A stretch of 64,000 bases of DNA from Haloplasma contractile SSD-17B (GTDB taxonomy: Bacteria > Bacillota_I > Bacilli_A > Haloplasmatales > Haloplasmataceae), in contig NZ_AFNU02000005.1 in NCBI RefSeq assembly GCF_000215935.2, positions 1 to 64,000 on the forward strand, given 5' to 3'. The notes beneath the pieces are model-generated. The model had not been told where the DNA came from, did not search any database, and saw nothing but the letters and a program-made list of their open reading frames with translations. A program made the translations under genes and the position numbers. Of this stretch, positions 17,605-26,988 are shown in pieces (position 1 is the first letter of the stretch; the number at the start of each line of letters is the position of its first letter).

Positions 17605-17799
17605 AGTACCCTCCGATCTTTTTTTGAATATGACTTCCTCAATACTCTTATCAGCATATGCTTAAGTTGGCAAATTATGTAACTATTATTACTATTATAA
17701 CAAACTTTAAACCATTTTTCATAAAATATGAATCGAATCTATATAAATACTACTTGTTCATTAAAAAACTCTCTTTACTGATGAGTAATAATGAATCGA

Positions 17800-19684
17800 G
17801 TAGAGGCTAAATATTAATTATTTTCGCCCCTCTCACACCACCGTACATACGGTTCACGTATACGGCGGTTCATTTTATATTACAGTATGTACTTTTAAAT
17901 AGTGGTCTAGCGCACTCGCTAGACCTCTTTTCTTTAATCTTTTATTATTAATTGCTCGTTGAACAACGTATGAGTACCCAATAAACTGGTATCCTTTGCG
18001 ACAGTATGTTAATCCTTTTGCTTCTTCTTCATTAATCCCCAGTTGTACTAACGATTTGATTTGTTTGCTACATACTTTCCACTGTTTCCAGATAATTACC
18101 CTTATTCGGGCTCTTACTTTGCGGTCTATCAACCTCAGAGCGCTTTTCATCTTACTTATTCTAAAGTAGTTTACCCATCCAGTAATGAGTTGCTTTATTT
18201 TGAGTAGGCGATAGTCTAAACTTAAACTCCAACTTCTTTTTGTTAGTTGTTTAAGTTTACGTTTAAACTTAATAAGGGATAGATGATGTGGTTTTACGTG
18301 GTACCTTTTACTTCTATAGTCATAAAAGTATCCAAACCCAAGGAACTTGATGTCATTGGGTTTTCCTATTTTACTTTTGTTTGCGTTAACTATAAGACCT
18401 AGTTTCTTTTCAATGAAAGTCGTGATTGTTTTCATGACTCGATTCGCTGCTTTTTCACTTCCGACATAGATATTACAGTCATCTGCATATCTTACGAATC
18501 TTAATCCTCGTCTCGCAAGTTCCTTATCAAGTTCATTTAACATGATATTCGAAAGTAATGGGCTCAAATTCCCACCCTGCGGGGTGCCGATGGTGCTTTC
18601 TTTATACTTTCCTTGAACCATGACTCCTGATTTGAGGAACCTACTGATTAGTGACATGACATCACCATCTTTAATTGTCTTAAAGATAATGTTTATTAGC
18701 CGGTCATGATTCACTGTATCAAAGAATCGTTCTAGGTCGATATCAACTACCCAGTTATATCCATCATTAATTATCTCTAGACTTTTAATAATCGCCATCT
18801 CGCATGAGCGGCCCGGTCTAAAGCCGTAACTATTATCACTGAATTGTTGTTCATAGATTGGTGTTAACACTTGTGCTATTGCTTGTTGTATAACTCTATC
18901 AACAACAGTTGGAATTCCTAGTTGACGCTTCTTACCATTATCTTTTGGTATTTCAACTCTTTTTACTGGTTGAGGTTTATACTTCCTATCTCGTATTTGT
19001 TGAATCAATGTCTCTCGATTCTCTTTTAGGTATGTTTTCAGTTCATGAATGGTAACTCCATCAATTCCTGCTGCACCCTTATTACGATAGACTTGTAAAT
19101 AAGCATCATTAAGGTTACTTCTATTTAATATTTCATTTAAAAGTGTCATACTCGTTTCGTTCCTCTCTATTATGCTGATAGATAGAGCACTGTTTCAAAT
19201 TATCCTTTGGGTACGCCCATACTTTCATTCTACTAATCTAGTTCCTATCTACCCCATCTTTAGTGGTGAAACACTATAAAATGTTCAGTCCTTCATAGAT
19301 GTGTGAAACACCTACTAATATGACTTCGGCTGACTTCTTACACTTAACCTTTTCCGACTATAGGGAATTTAGATACGTTTATCTAAATTTTATCTTAAAC
19401 CTATAGGTGTAAGATCTCCCAGGGTAAGACATATAACTTTCCTCTCATACTCGCTAGATTTACATGATAAAGTTACGCTCATCTTTTGGACTTCAATTTG
19501 TTTAGTAATCTTATCCGTTTATCATGCCTTGATATCTAGTTTTTGTTCATCGAGCCAAGATTTCACTACACACTTCCTTCAGTTCGCACCTCACGATGGA
19601 TACCTTGTGCTTCATTAGTGGTTGGTTGATGAGTACCTCCACAGTGGACTTACACCACCTAGCTATATGCCATGCCTGGCACAC
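17800..19684 (-). mobile_element. Group II intron, class C type, inserted behind a terminator
   Basis: The element runs on the minus strand. The 5' end (GTGTGCCAGGCATGGC) directly follows the T run of a terminator at 19686-19720. The 3' end carries a domain V hairpin in which ACCGCCGTA pairs with TACGGTGGT (17830-17865), then a domain VI stem ending near CTAC at 17800. The length of about 1.9 kb and insertion 3' of a terminator stem-loop are the known habit of group IIC introns. The exact ends are inferred, to within a few bases. The maturase frame is intact, so the element may be mobile. Confidence 0.85.
17875..19149 (-). CDS. ltrA: Group II intron reverse transcriptase/maturase (LtrA-like)
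   Basis: The 424-residue protein has reverse transcriptase blocks in order: NKGAAGIDGVT (RT0/1), IPKDNGKKRQLGIPTVVDR (RT2), SYGFRPGRSCEMAI (RT2a), WVVDIDLERFFDTVNHD (RT3), GTPQGGNLSPLLSNIMLNEL (RT4) and the catalytic FVRYADDCNI (RT5, YADD near 219). A maturase X domain (GWVNYFR, LWKQWK-like IWKQWK) follows, but there is no HNH endonuclease domain, as in bacterial class C. It promotes splicing and retrohoming of the surrounding intron. The frame is complete. A GAGAGGAACG site precedes the ATG. Confidence 0.95.
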   Translation of the reverse strand: MTLLNEILNRSNLNDAYLQVYRNKGAAGIDGVTIHELKTYLKENRETLIQQIRDRKYKPQPVKRVEIPKDNGKKRQLGIPTVVDRVIQQAIAQVLTPIYEQQFSDNSYGFRPGRSCEMAIIKSLEIINDGYNWVVDIDLERFFDTVNHDRLINIIFKTIKDGDVMSLISRFLKSGVMVQGKYKESTIGTPQGGNLSPLLSNIMLNELDKELARRGLRFVRYADDCNIYVGSEKAANRVMKTITTFIEKKLGLIVNANKSKIGKPNDIKFLGFGYFYDYRSKRYHVKPHHLSLIKFKRKLKQLTKRSWSLSLDYRLLKIKQLITGWVNYFRISKMKSALRLIDRKVRARIRVIIWKQWKVCSKQIKSLVQLGINEEEAKGLTYCRKGYQFIGYSYVVQRAINNKRLKKRGLASALDHYLKVHTVI

Positions 19685-19685
19685 T

Positions 19686-19720
19686 AAAAAAAAGAAGCAA
19701 GGATTTCACACCTTGCTTCA
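19686..19720 (-). terminator. Terminator of the 67-residue protein gene, target of the intron
   Basis: GAAGCAAGG pairs with CCTTGCTTC and is followed by eight T residues. The intron 5' end starts right after it. Confidence 0.9.
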
Positions 19721-19732
19721 AAGTAATAAGAG

Positions 19733-19936
19733 TTATTCCTTATGTTCAAATAAATCGATTGAACCTAGTACAATATGAGCTAATCCGAATCCAATCACAC
19801 CAGCTGTTAACATTGACATGTTAGACTTATTTTTTCTAAAGCCCATCATCTTATTGTTTCCATTTCTTCTGTTAAGCGCAACACCGGTAGCAGTCACACC
19901 AGTACCTAGAATTGTTGGAATTAAACCTTCTCTCAT
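19733..19936 (-). CDS. Small membrane protein of unknown function
   Basis: Starting from the ATG at 19934-19936, which has an AAGGAGG site 8 bases upstream, the 67-residue product begins MREGLIPTILGTGVTATGVA and has a second hydrophobic stretch near the end (LTAGVIGFGLAHIVLGSIDL). An upstream in-frame TTG would overlap the ribosome binding site. Gly-rich membrane segments and a basic linker (NRRNGNNKMMGFRKNK) suggest a small two-pass membrane protein. Similar short proteins occur in Bacillus, but I cannot name a family. Its terminator is the insertion site of the group II intron. Confidence 0.6.
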   Translation of the reverse strand: MREGLIPTILGTGVTATGVALNRRNGNNKMMGFRKNKSNMSMLTAGVIGFGLAHIVLGSIDLFEHKE

Positions 19937-20266
19937 ATGTTTTTCCCTCCTTATCAATTAAAATAATTACATTATTAGGTTTTGTTTAAGATTTAATTTT
20001 ATCCATGGGAAAAACTGAAATAAAAAACGACTATTTTTAGAGTTTCTCCCAATCTTTTAATTTTTTATATCAACTGATAGTGATTGAACAAAGTTCTCTT
20101 TTATATCCTGTTAAATTTTCCGTGCTTAGTAAGCAGTTAACTTATGGCACCAAATCGATTAAGTGCTGTTAATAGTGGTTTATTGTGTTATTATTTGCAT
20201 ATTTAAACAATCTTAAATAAGTTCATGCTTGACAATGTTTTTTTGCAAAGGACACGAACTTTAATC
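19937..20266. other. Intergenic region
   Basis: This region holds the promoter side of the small membrane protein gene and the 3' side of the azoreductase gene. I saw no ORF or clear terminator in it. Confidence 0.35.
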
Positions 20267-20908
20267 CTATAAGTTCTTAACCAATTTTTGAACGTCTTTC
20301 TTCCCCTTCTCAACTGCCTTATGTTCTTCCTCTTCAGTAAATCCTGTTCCATCTACTAAAACTTCATGAAAATCTTTTATACCTAAGAATTTAAAAATAT
20401 CTTTTATATAATTTCCTCCATGATTCATTTTTTTATCTAAAAGCAAGGGAATCGAGCCACCAGATGATTGAATATAAACCATAGATCGTTTTTTATCATC
20501 TAATAATCCCTCAACTCTCTCTCTGCTTATCTTAATTGTAATATCGTTTTGAATGATACAATCTAAGTATTCCTTTAGAGGCGCAGGAAATAAGATACTC
20601 CACATTGGGGTAGCTATAACGTAACAATCTGCATTTTTAAATTCAATTGCTAATTCTTTAATTCTGTCTACCTCTTTTTGATCCTCTTCTGTGAGCTTAT
20701 TATAGGCTTCCTGTCCAATTAACTTGTTTCGATTCTCGAAATACTTATACTTTAATCTCGGAAGTTTCATCTCGTAAAGATCAACTTCATTTAATCTATA
20801 ATCAGTATTTGCCTTTAGAAATTCTTCAACTAATTCTCTCCCTACTGTTTTACTAGCAGAAAGAGTCTCTGGTTTAGAGTTACAAGTTATATAAAGTAAT
20901 GTTTTCAT
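20267..20908 (-). CDS. azoR: FMN-dependent NADH-azoreductase
   Basis: This flavodoxin-fold quinone/azo reductase uses NADH and FMN and is often part of quinone or thiol stress defence. The start LLYITCNSKPETLSASKTVG holds the FMN phosphate loop (S-x-S), and CYVIATPMWSILFPAPLKEYLD holds the PMWN-like motif, here PMWS. The segment MVYIQSSGG is also typical. It has about 213 residues, the usual size. Two adjacent ATG codons (20909-20911 and 20906-20908) follow the CGAGGTG site, and I use the inner one. Substrate preference is unknown. Confidence 0.88.
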   Translation of the reverse strand: MKTLLYITCNSKPETLSASKTVGRELVEEFLKANTDYRLNEVDLYEMKLPRLKYKYFENRNKLIGQEAYNKLTEEDQKEVDRIKELAIEFKNADCYVIATPMWSILFPAPLKEYLDCIIQNDITIKISRERVEGLLDDKKRSMVYIQSSGGSIPLLLDKKMNHGGNYIKDIFKFLGIKDFHEVLVDGTGFTEEEEHKAVEKGKKDVQKLVKNL

Positions 20909-21074
20909 CATTAGCACCTCGGATTATTTTAATAGTCTATTACTATTGTTTGTTTTAAGGTGCATTTTATGTGATATTAATTATGAATTTATAATCTTTT
21001 TCCTTATACGTATAACATTATATTTGAATTGAGAAGTAGAGTAGTTTTATAGAATACAATTTACAAAAACACTT

Positions 21075-21107
21075 AAAAATAGGGTATCCTCTTATATGAG
21101 AACACCC
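21075..21107 (-). terminator. Terminator of the ABC transporter operon
   Basis: GGGTGTTCTC pairs with GAGGATACCC, with G-T pairs, and is followed by ATTTTT on the minus strand. Confidence 0.75.
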
Positions 21108-21145
21108 AGAATTCAGAATTTTATATATTTAAAATAGTTATCTTT

Positions 21146-21823
21146 TTACGTTTCTACAACCTTACCATCTAATAGATTAACAATCCGTGTCCCATATTCA
21201 GCTGCTTCTCTAGAGTGAGTAACCTGTACGATTGTTTTGCCTTGCTCACGGTTTATTTTTTTAAATAATTCCATAATCTCAGTTCCTGTCTTGCTATCTA
21301 AGTTTCCGATTGGTTCATCCGCTAAGATTAAGTCAGGTTCATTGATTAACGCTCTCGCTATTGCAACACGTTGTTGTTGTCCTCCTGATAATTCTCTTGG
21401 TTTATGCGTTCTTCGATCTTTAAGTCCAACTACTTCTAAAATTTTGTCTAGTTTCTCTTTATAGTCTTTTAGTTTTCCTCCATCAAGTAATATCGGAAGC
21501 AGAATATTTTCTTCAACATTTAGATTCGGTATTAAATTGTAAAACTGAAAAACAAAACCAATATCACGCCGTCTTAAGATACTTTGTTCTTTATCTTTCA
21601 TAACAGATAATTCTTTATTGTTTACTAAAATAGTCCCATCAGTTGCTTTGTCGAGTCCACCTATTAAGTATAAAAGCGTACTTTTTCCTGATCCAGATGG
21701 ACCCATAATAGATACAAATTCACCTTTTTTAATGGTTAAATCAATCCCTTTTAGTACATCTATTGTAACTTCACCCATTTGAAAGTTTTTGCAAATTTTA
21801 TTACACTCAACTATTTTTTCCAC
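21146..21823 (-). CDS. ABC transporter ATP-binding protein (LolD/MacB type)
   Basis: This 225-residue nucleotide-binding subunit has Walker A GPSGSGKST (41-49), a signature ELSGGQQQRVAIARAL, Walker B LILADEPIGNLD and a switch His in VTHSREAA. The closest type is the LolD/MacB/FtsE group that partners with FtsX-like permeases. The GTG start follows AGGGGGAATA and lies 12 bases after the stop of the permease gene, so the two form an operon. In Bacillota such pairs often handle cell-wall antibiotics or envelope lipids. No two-component system adjoins, so the cue is unknown. Confidence 0.92.
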   Translation of the reverse strand: MEKIVECNKICKNFQMGEVTIDVLKGIDLTIKKGEFVSIMGPSGSGKSTLLYLIGGLDKATDGTILVNNKELSVMKDKEQSILRRRDIGFVFQFYNLIPNLNVEENILLPILLDGGKLKDYKEKLDKILEVVGLKDRRTHKPRELSGGQQQRVAIARALINEPDLILADEPIGNLDSKTGTEIMELFKKINREQGKTIVQVTHSREAAEYGTRIVNLLDGKVVET

Positions 21824-21835
21824 GTATATTCCCCC

Positions 21836-24322
21836 TTATTCAAATTTAATTGCTTCTATGATTTCTCGTTTTGACGAGCGTATAGCCGGTAACAACGATG
21901 ATAATAGTGATAAAAGAATACCACTAAAGAATCCCGCTATAAATAGTCCAGGTGTTAAGTGCATATCGATCGGTATATTAATTGCCTTCATGATATAGCT
22001 CATAACAATAACAAATATGTAACCTCCTGCTATACCAGTAATTCCACCAATAAATCCACCTGTAAATGACTCAATTAATAACATTTTAAGTAATTGTTTT
22101 TTGCTCATACCAATTGAACGATACATTGCAAGACTTTTACGTCTACCAATAAAACTTACGACAAAATTATTAAAAATACCAAAGATCCCTATAATCATTG
22201 TGATGACAGAAAATCCAAGTAACATAGTAAAAATCGATTCATTTGACTTCATGTTATCGTCTCTTAATTTTTCCATTGAAAAATATGATACATTATCTTT
22301 CACATAATCATTTTCAATTATTTCAACAAGATGATCAAAATCATTCGTTTTAATGTATACATCCTGCATATAATCCACATCAGCGTCTTGCGTAATATAC
22401 GTATTTGGTAATAAGATAAAATCACCATTGTTCATCAATGAGTTGACAAACCCTGCGACTGTATAAGTTGTATCTTGTCGATGAAATTCAAGTGTAATTG
22501 TATCGCCTTTTTCTATACTATACTTGTTTTTCATCATTAATGGGAGAATGACATTACGACCACTTTCAAAATCAATGAGGAATTGTTCTTGGTCATCTGT
22601 TATAATCTCAAAGTTCCAATAGTTAAAAAATCCAGAATCAATGCCCCAAATATTCGTGACATAATCGTTATGCTCTTTTATCTTCGTAGGTGGAGCTAAA
22701 TAAACACCATATGCTCCATCTACTACATCTAAATCCTCGAGTTCTGTTATAAAATGCTCATTTCCCTTAGGGTGCGTCACTGCTAATTCAAACTTAGCAT
22801 CATCAAACAGACTTCCCACTTCAGCTGCAACACTATTACTCGCTACATTAATCATTATTAAGCTTGCTATACCAATTGTCAACAATGTGATATTGTTGAT
22901 TATATTTTTATTATCACGTAGATTTTTAGCAGCAATCGTTCCCTCATTACCAAACAGGAACGTATTAACTTTTTCAAACATATAACCTAATACTAGTGTA
23001 ACAAAAGGCACACTCATAACAATCCCAACACCGATTGAAATCATATAAAGTACAGCAAGACCAATTGAAGCATTGAAGCTTTCAGTTATCATCACTAGTA
23101 ATGGAATAAATATTAGAAGTAAACTTACTACCAGACGAATTTTACCCCTGTTTGTAATTTGTCTTATATTATTAAGTACAATATCTCGAACTGGAATTTT
23201 ACTGACTTTAATGATTGGTATAATCGCACTAATAATGGATAGAACCAATGCAGATAGGAATGCAATCAACACATGATGAAATTCCATTGCCAATTCAAGA
23301 TCTATTGTTGAACCCTGAAACGCACTGTTTATACCAATAACCATTACTCGTAATATACCATACCCTAGGAAACATCCAGTAATACCACCAATTAGTCCAT
23401 AGAAAATACTTTCTCCTAATAAGATTAAATCTGTCATCTTACGTGTTGCTCCGATACTTCTAAATGTACCAATCATAGGTAATCGTTCCATACTTATAAC
23501 TTTAAATGCTGTATAGATGATGAAAACACTGATAAATATTACTAGAACTAGCATCAAAGAAAATGATGACGTAATCACCGACATACTTCCCTCTATAGCA
23601 CTTGTAGATACAGTTGTCCCTACTATATATTCATCATACAATATCGATAATTCATCGATCACTTCACGAGTATCGTTAGGATCTATTGTTTTAACATATA
23701 AGCGGTTCACATTACCGCTATGAGCATGTATTGAAGCTAATGTTTCCTTTGGAACTACAGCAGACATCGTATCTCCATCATAATTGAATAATCCTTCTTC
23801 TGAGACGATATCATAAATTATAAATTCATGATTGTTTCCGTTAATGAACAATTCTACTGTATCTGAAACTTTAAGGTTAAATGCTCTAGCCTCTCCTTTA
23901 CCGATAATTACCTGATTACCAGTAAAGTTAGCAGATTGATTTGTACTTATACCATGAATTGTCTCTAAACTTCCTAAGGTAAAGCCTCCAACAAAGACTT
24001 TAATCTTGTTTTTTTCATGATCTTCATATACACCATGACTTTCAACTACACCAATACTATACTCAATCTGATTATCAAGTTCCTCTAATTCCCGAACCGT
24101 AAAAAAAGGTTCCATATCGCTTCTAGGATTCGATTGAACCATTATTTCAGACGAACCTGTATACTTACTAAACTGTTCAATAAATACATTTTCTATTGTT
24201 CCTGGTATCGCTAGAGTAGCGAGAAACAACGCTGTTGATAATGTAATTGAAAACCAAATAAGAAGTGATCGTAATTTCTTTTCTTTAATGTTTCTTAATA
24301 TAAATTTAAAAATGATTTTCAT
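21836..24322 (-). CDS. FtsX-like ABC transporter permease
   Basis: The 828-residue protein has the doubled MacB_PCD-FtsX layout. An N-terminal membrane segment (residues 15-40) is followed by an extracellular domain, then three membrane segments with the FtsX motif (residues 255-380, ISMERLPMIGTFRSIGATRK). The middle has two more segments, then a second periplasm-type domain, and a second FtsX domain near the end (GRRKSLAMYRSIGMSKKQLL). Such permeases do mechanotransmission or export with their ATPase partner, encoded directly downstream. A GGGAGG site precedes the ATG. Confidence 0.92.
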   Translation of the reverse strand: MKIIFKFILRNIKEKKLRSLLIWFSITLSTALFLATLAIPGTIENVFIEQFSKYTGSSEIMVQSNPRSDMEPFFTVRELEELDNQIEYSIGVVESHGVYEDHEKNKIKVFVGGFTLGSLETIHGISTNQSANFTGNQVIIGKGEARAFNLKVSDTVELFINGNNHEFIIYDIVSEEGLFNYDGDTMSAVVPKETLASIHAHSGNVNRLYVKTIDPNDTREVIDELSILYDEYIVGTTVSTSAIEGSMSVITSSFSLMLVLVIFISVFIIYTAFKVISMERLPMIGTFRSIGATRKMTDLILLGESIFYGLIGGITGCFLGYGILRVMVIGINSAFQGSTIDLELAMEFHHVLIAFLSALVLSIISAIIPIIKVSKIPVRDIVLNNIRQITNRGKIRLVVSLLLIFIPLLVMITESFNASIGLAVLYMISIGVGIVMSVPFVTLVLGYMFEKVNTFLFGNEGTIAAKNLRDNKNIINNITLLTIGIASLIMINVASNSVAAEVGSLFDDAKFELAVTHPKGNEHFITELEDLDVVDGAYGVYLAPPTKIKEHNDYVTNIWGIDSGFFNYWNFEIITDDQEQFLIDFESGRNVILPLMMKNKYSIEKGDTITLEFHRQDTTYTVAGFVNSLMNNGDFILLPNTYITQDADVDYMQDVYIKTNDFDHLVEIIENDYVKDNVSYFSMEKLRDDNMKSNESIFTMLLGFSVITMIIGIFGIFNNFVVSFIGRRKSLAMYRSIGMSKKQLLKMLLIESFTGGFIGGITGIAGGYIFVIVMSYIMKAINIPIDMHLTPGLFIAGFFSGILLSLLSSLLPAIRSSKREIIEAIKFE

Positions 24323-24437
24323 ATGAACCTCCCTAAGCTCAAATTCGACTTTTTATATCCCCGATCATCAACAATTAATACCTATCATATTATAGCATTT
24401 TACCTATATATATTCCATAATTTTCCTAAACAATCAA

Positions 24438-24473
24438 AAAAAGTAGTCCCGTATAGCTGTTGGCCTACTTATT
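24438..24473 (-). terminator. Terminator-like hairpin without an assigned gene
   Basis: On the minus strand AAGTAGGCC pairs with GGGACTACTT imperfectly and is followed by seven T residues. No annotated minus-strand gene ends here. Confidence 0.5.
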
Positions 24474-24716
24474 AGAAGTATAATCTCGATTTCAGATTTA
24501 TCACTATTCACTTATTCGTATTTGCTACTCTTGATATTAAATATATAAGTGTAATATCCATTTTTATGCGTATTGATCATCCTTTAACATTTTTCCTTAT
24601 AAACTATAGTTCTTATATCAAACTATGTTAGACACTGTTATTTCTTGTTAAACCCTGTCATTATCCTCCTATTTAACAAATGGAATGTGTTCTATATGTA
24701 TTTCATATACAGATTA

Positions 24717-24725
24717 TGATATAAT
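24717..24725 (+). promoter_or_regulatory. Extended -10 promoter element upstream of mnmH
   Basis: TGATATAAT matches the extended -10 consensus (TGnTATAAT). It lies 75 bases before the mnmH ATG. I see no clear -35 box. Confidence 0.45.
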
Positions 24726-24800
24726 AAGCACTAATAAATAAATTATAAACGAACGATTGAAATTATTAGACCATAATCCGTATAATTGGAAGTGAATATA

Positions 24801-25892
24801 ATGGCAAATACTACAGATGATTTTAAACGAATTGTTTTAGAAGATATTTCATTAATCGATGTGCGTGCACCTATAGAGTACGAACGTGGTGCTTTTAAGC
24901 ATGCAGTTAATCTACCAATCATGACTGATGATGAGCGACATCAAGTAGGTTTAACGTATAAGGAAAAAGGAAATGAAGCAGCAAGAAAATTAGGTTACCA
25001 ACTTGTTTCTGGAGATACAAAGAGTAAAAGAGTCAAGAACTGGCTGAATCATATAGAGAAAAATCCAAATACGATGCTCTATTGTTTTAGGGGTGGCGAT
25101 CGTTCTCGAATCAGTCAGGAATGGATGAAAGATGAAGGACAAGATATAACTAGGCTTAAAGGGGGATACAAGGCATTTAGAAACTATCTTATACAGGCTT
25201 TAGACCCCTCTTACCAGAATAGTACTCCCCTTTTACTAGGAGGATATACTGGTTCAGGTAAGACAATTTTACTTAACAAATTGAAAAATTCAATTGATTT
25301 AGAGGGGCTTGCAAATCATCGAGGATCATCCTTCGGTAGTTATATCGAGCCACAACCTTCCCAAATCAACTTTGAAAATAATCTAGCATATGCATTAATT
25401 AAGCATAAACAGCAAGGTCATCGTCATATGATTCTAGAAGACGAAGGCAGACATATTGGTAAATGCTATATTCCTTCATCACTTTCTGAATTCTTCAAGA
25501 AGGGCAATTTAATTCTAATGGATGTCCCGCTTTTACGTCGTGTTGAAATTACACTTGATGAATATGTCCATGACTCACAAAAACGATATTTAAATACCTA
25601 TGGGGAGATTGGTTTAGAAAAATGGTATTCGTATATTAGTAATGGTATTAAAAGAATTAAAAAACGTCTTGGTGGAAATCGATATAACCAGGTTATGAAA
25701 CAATTAAAGGATGCTTATAACCACCAAATAAAGACAGGTGACCAATCATTGCATACATTCTGGATTGAAACTATTTTAAGAGACTATTATGATCCCATGT
25801 ACCAATATCAAATCGAAAAACGAACCACACCAATCATCTTTAAAGGTGATGAACAAGAAGTGTTCCAATATCTACAAGAATACTGTCAATGA
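24801..25892 (+). CDS. mnmH: tRNA 2-selenouridine synthase MnmH/SelU
   Basis: MnmH converts 2-thiouridine at tRNA wobble position 34 to 2-selenouridine through a geranylated intermediate. The N-terminal rhodanese-like domain has LIDVRAPIEYERGAF (18-32) and the active-site C95 in LYCFRGGDRSR. The C-terminal P-loop domain has GGYTGSGKT at 147-155. The ATG at 24801, with GGAAGTG upstream, gives 363 residues, the usual size. The reaction needs selenophosphate from SelD, whose gene is not in this window. It ends in TGA, showing that TGA is a stop in this organism. Confidence 0.94.
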   Translation: MANTTDDFKRIVLEDISLIDVRAPIEYERGAFKHAVNLPIMTDDERHQVGLTYKEKGNEAARKLGYQLVSGDTKSKRVKNWLNHIEKNPNTMLYCFRGGDRSRISQEWMKDEGQDITRLKGGYKAFRNYLIQALDPSYQNSTPLLLGGYTGSGKTILLNKLKNSIDLEGLANHRGSSFGSYIEPQPSQINFENNLAYALIKHKQQGHRHMILEDEGRHIGKCYIPSSLSEFFKKGNLILMDVPLLRRVEITLDEYVHDSQKRYLNTYGEIGLEKWYSYISNGIKRIKKRLGGNRYNQVMKQLKDAYNHQIKTGDQSLHTFWIETILRDYYDPMYQYQIEKRTTPIIFKGDEQEVFQYLQEYCQ

Positions 25893-26273
25893 TCTAAACT
25901 GTGGATCAAATATTACCCATGTAACACATTTACTTTGTGTTTACTTGGGTATTTTTTATACTTTGTATTAATTCATGTAGTTCTCACTAAATCATCACAT
26001 AATTAACTTTATATGCTAGCCTACTATCCAAACTCTCATAAAATCAACTGTCAAACCTAATGCATTACTAATCGCTCCTCTAATCAAATACTATAAAAAG
26101 CTGCTTCTTTATTTCTAAACACAATCCATCCTTCATATACTTTCTTATATCTATTATTATTTATTACAAAATTTACGAGTATTATAAAAATTTGTAGCAT
26201 CGTGATGAACCGCTTTAAATTATTAAGCATATGATAAATTAATCAAACTATCAGTCAAAAGAGGGATACGTTT
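25893..26273. other. Intergenic region
   Basis: Beyond the mnmH terminator I see no ORF. The last part should hold the promoter of the LysM gene pair. Confidence 0.4.
25914..25957 (+). terminator. Terminator of mnmH
   Basis: TACCCATGTAACACA pairs with TGTGTTTACTTGGGTA and is followed by TTTTTT. Confidence 0.85.
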
Positions 26274-26972
26274 ATGAGTAAAACGAATAACGTTAGACAA
26301 GAATGCAAAAAAGGATCAGTACCCTATTTAATTCGTAAAGGGGATACTTTAAAACAAATTGCAAAACTATATAATTCGACCGTTGAAGCTATTATACAGG
26401 TTAATCAACAGATTGATCCTAATAAACTAATGATTGGAGAAACAATATGCATTCCTCTTAGTATACAGTATTATCCAACATGCCCTACAACTAATTATTA
26501 TATAGTTAGAGAAGGAGATACACTTGAATCAATATCCGAATACTTTAATGTTACAAGACAACAGCTTTATTACTCCAATTTTGGTATAGATCCAGATAAC
26601 CTTTATCAAGATCAAATCTTATGTATTCCGGTTTCTGCTCCACCAGTTTCAATCACAATCGATGTTTTAAATCGTTTATTATTAGTTGTAAACAATAACC
26701 GAGTACTAAGAACCTATCCTATCAGTCTTTCAAACCCTAGTATGCCTATATCAAGAGGTATTTTTACTATTTTAAATAAACAGGTTGATCCTGGGGTCAA
26801 GCTTGGAGCTAGATGGATAGGATTATCTGAGGCAGGACTTGGTATTCGTGGAACAAATACACCACAGTTTATAAAGACCTTGACAACTGATAATAGCATT
26901 GTACTGTCAAACAAGGATGCTAGTGAACTATTTAATCTGGTCCCCGTCGGAACAATTGTAACTGTACGTTAA
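26274..26972 (+). CDS. LysM-YkuD protein with a degenerate L,D-transpeptidase active site
   Basis: Two LysM domains (about residues 17-61 and 74-119, each with a KGDTL or EGDTL start) are followed by a YkuD-like domain (125-232). The fold-level motif is kept (GARWIGLS, GIRGTNTPQ). However, the catalytic His of HGTN is R192, the catalytic Cys is replaced at position 208 by Ser in TTDNSIV, and the following Arg is Val. It is therefore probably a non-catalytic peptidoglycan-binding partner of the intact enzyme encoded 16 bases downstream. There is no signal peptide, as for spore-associated YkuD-like proteins. Confidence 0.85.
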   Translation: MSKTNNVRQECKKGSVPYLIRKGDTLKQIAKLYNSTVEAIIQVNQQIDPNKLMIGETICIPLSIQYYPTCPTTNYYIVREGDTLESISEYFNVTRQQLYYSNFGIDPDNLYQDQILCIPVSAPPVSITIDVLNRLLLVVNNNRVLRTYPISLSNPSMPISRGIFTILNKQVDPGVKLGARWIGLSEAGLGIRGTNTPQFIKTLTTDNSIVLSNKDASELFNLVPVGTIVTVR

Positions 26973-26988
26973 TTGGAGGTGTCTCACT

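Larger units (their letters stand above)
24323..24800. other. Divergent intergenic region with an orphan terminator
   Basis: This region holds the mnmH promoter on the plus strand. On the minus strand there is a ribosome-binding-site-like TAGGAGGATA with an ATG and seven codons near 24640-24675, and a terminator hairpin at 24438-24473. It may be the relic of a small minus-strand gene, or a small RNA. Confidence 0.3.

Noticed and set aside
17018-17665. Plus-strand 215-codon frame opposite the patatin gene
   Set aside because: It is antisense to a gene with intact catalytic motifs, has no ribosome binding site and a Ser/Pro/Thr-rich shadow composition.
19150-19684. Protein-coding gene or riboswitch upstream of the maturase
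   Set aside because: This is the structured 5' part (domains I-IV) of the group II intron, and the short plus-strand frame at 19596 is a shadow of it.
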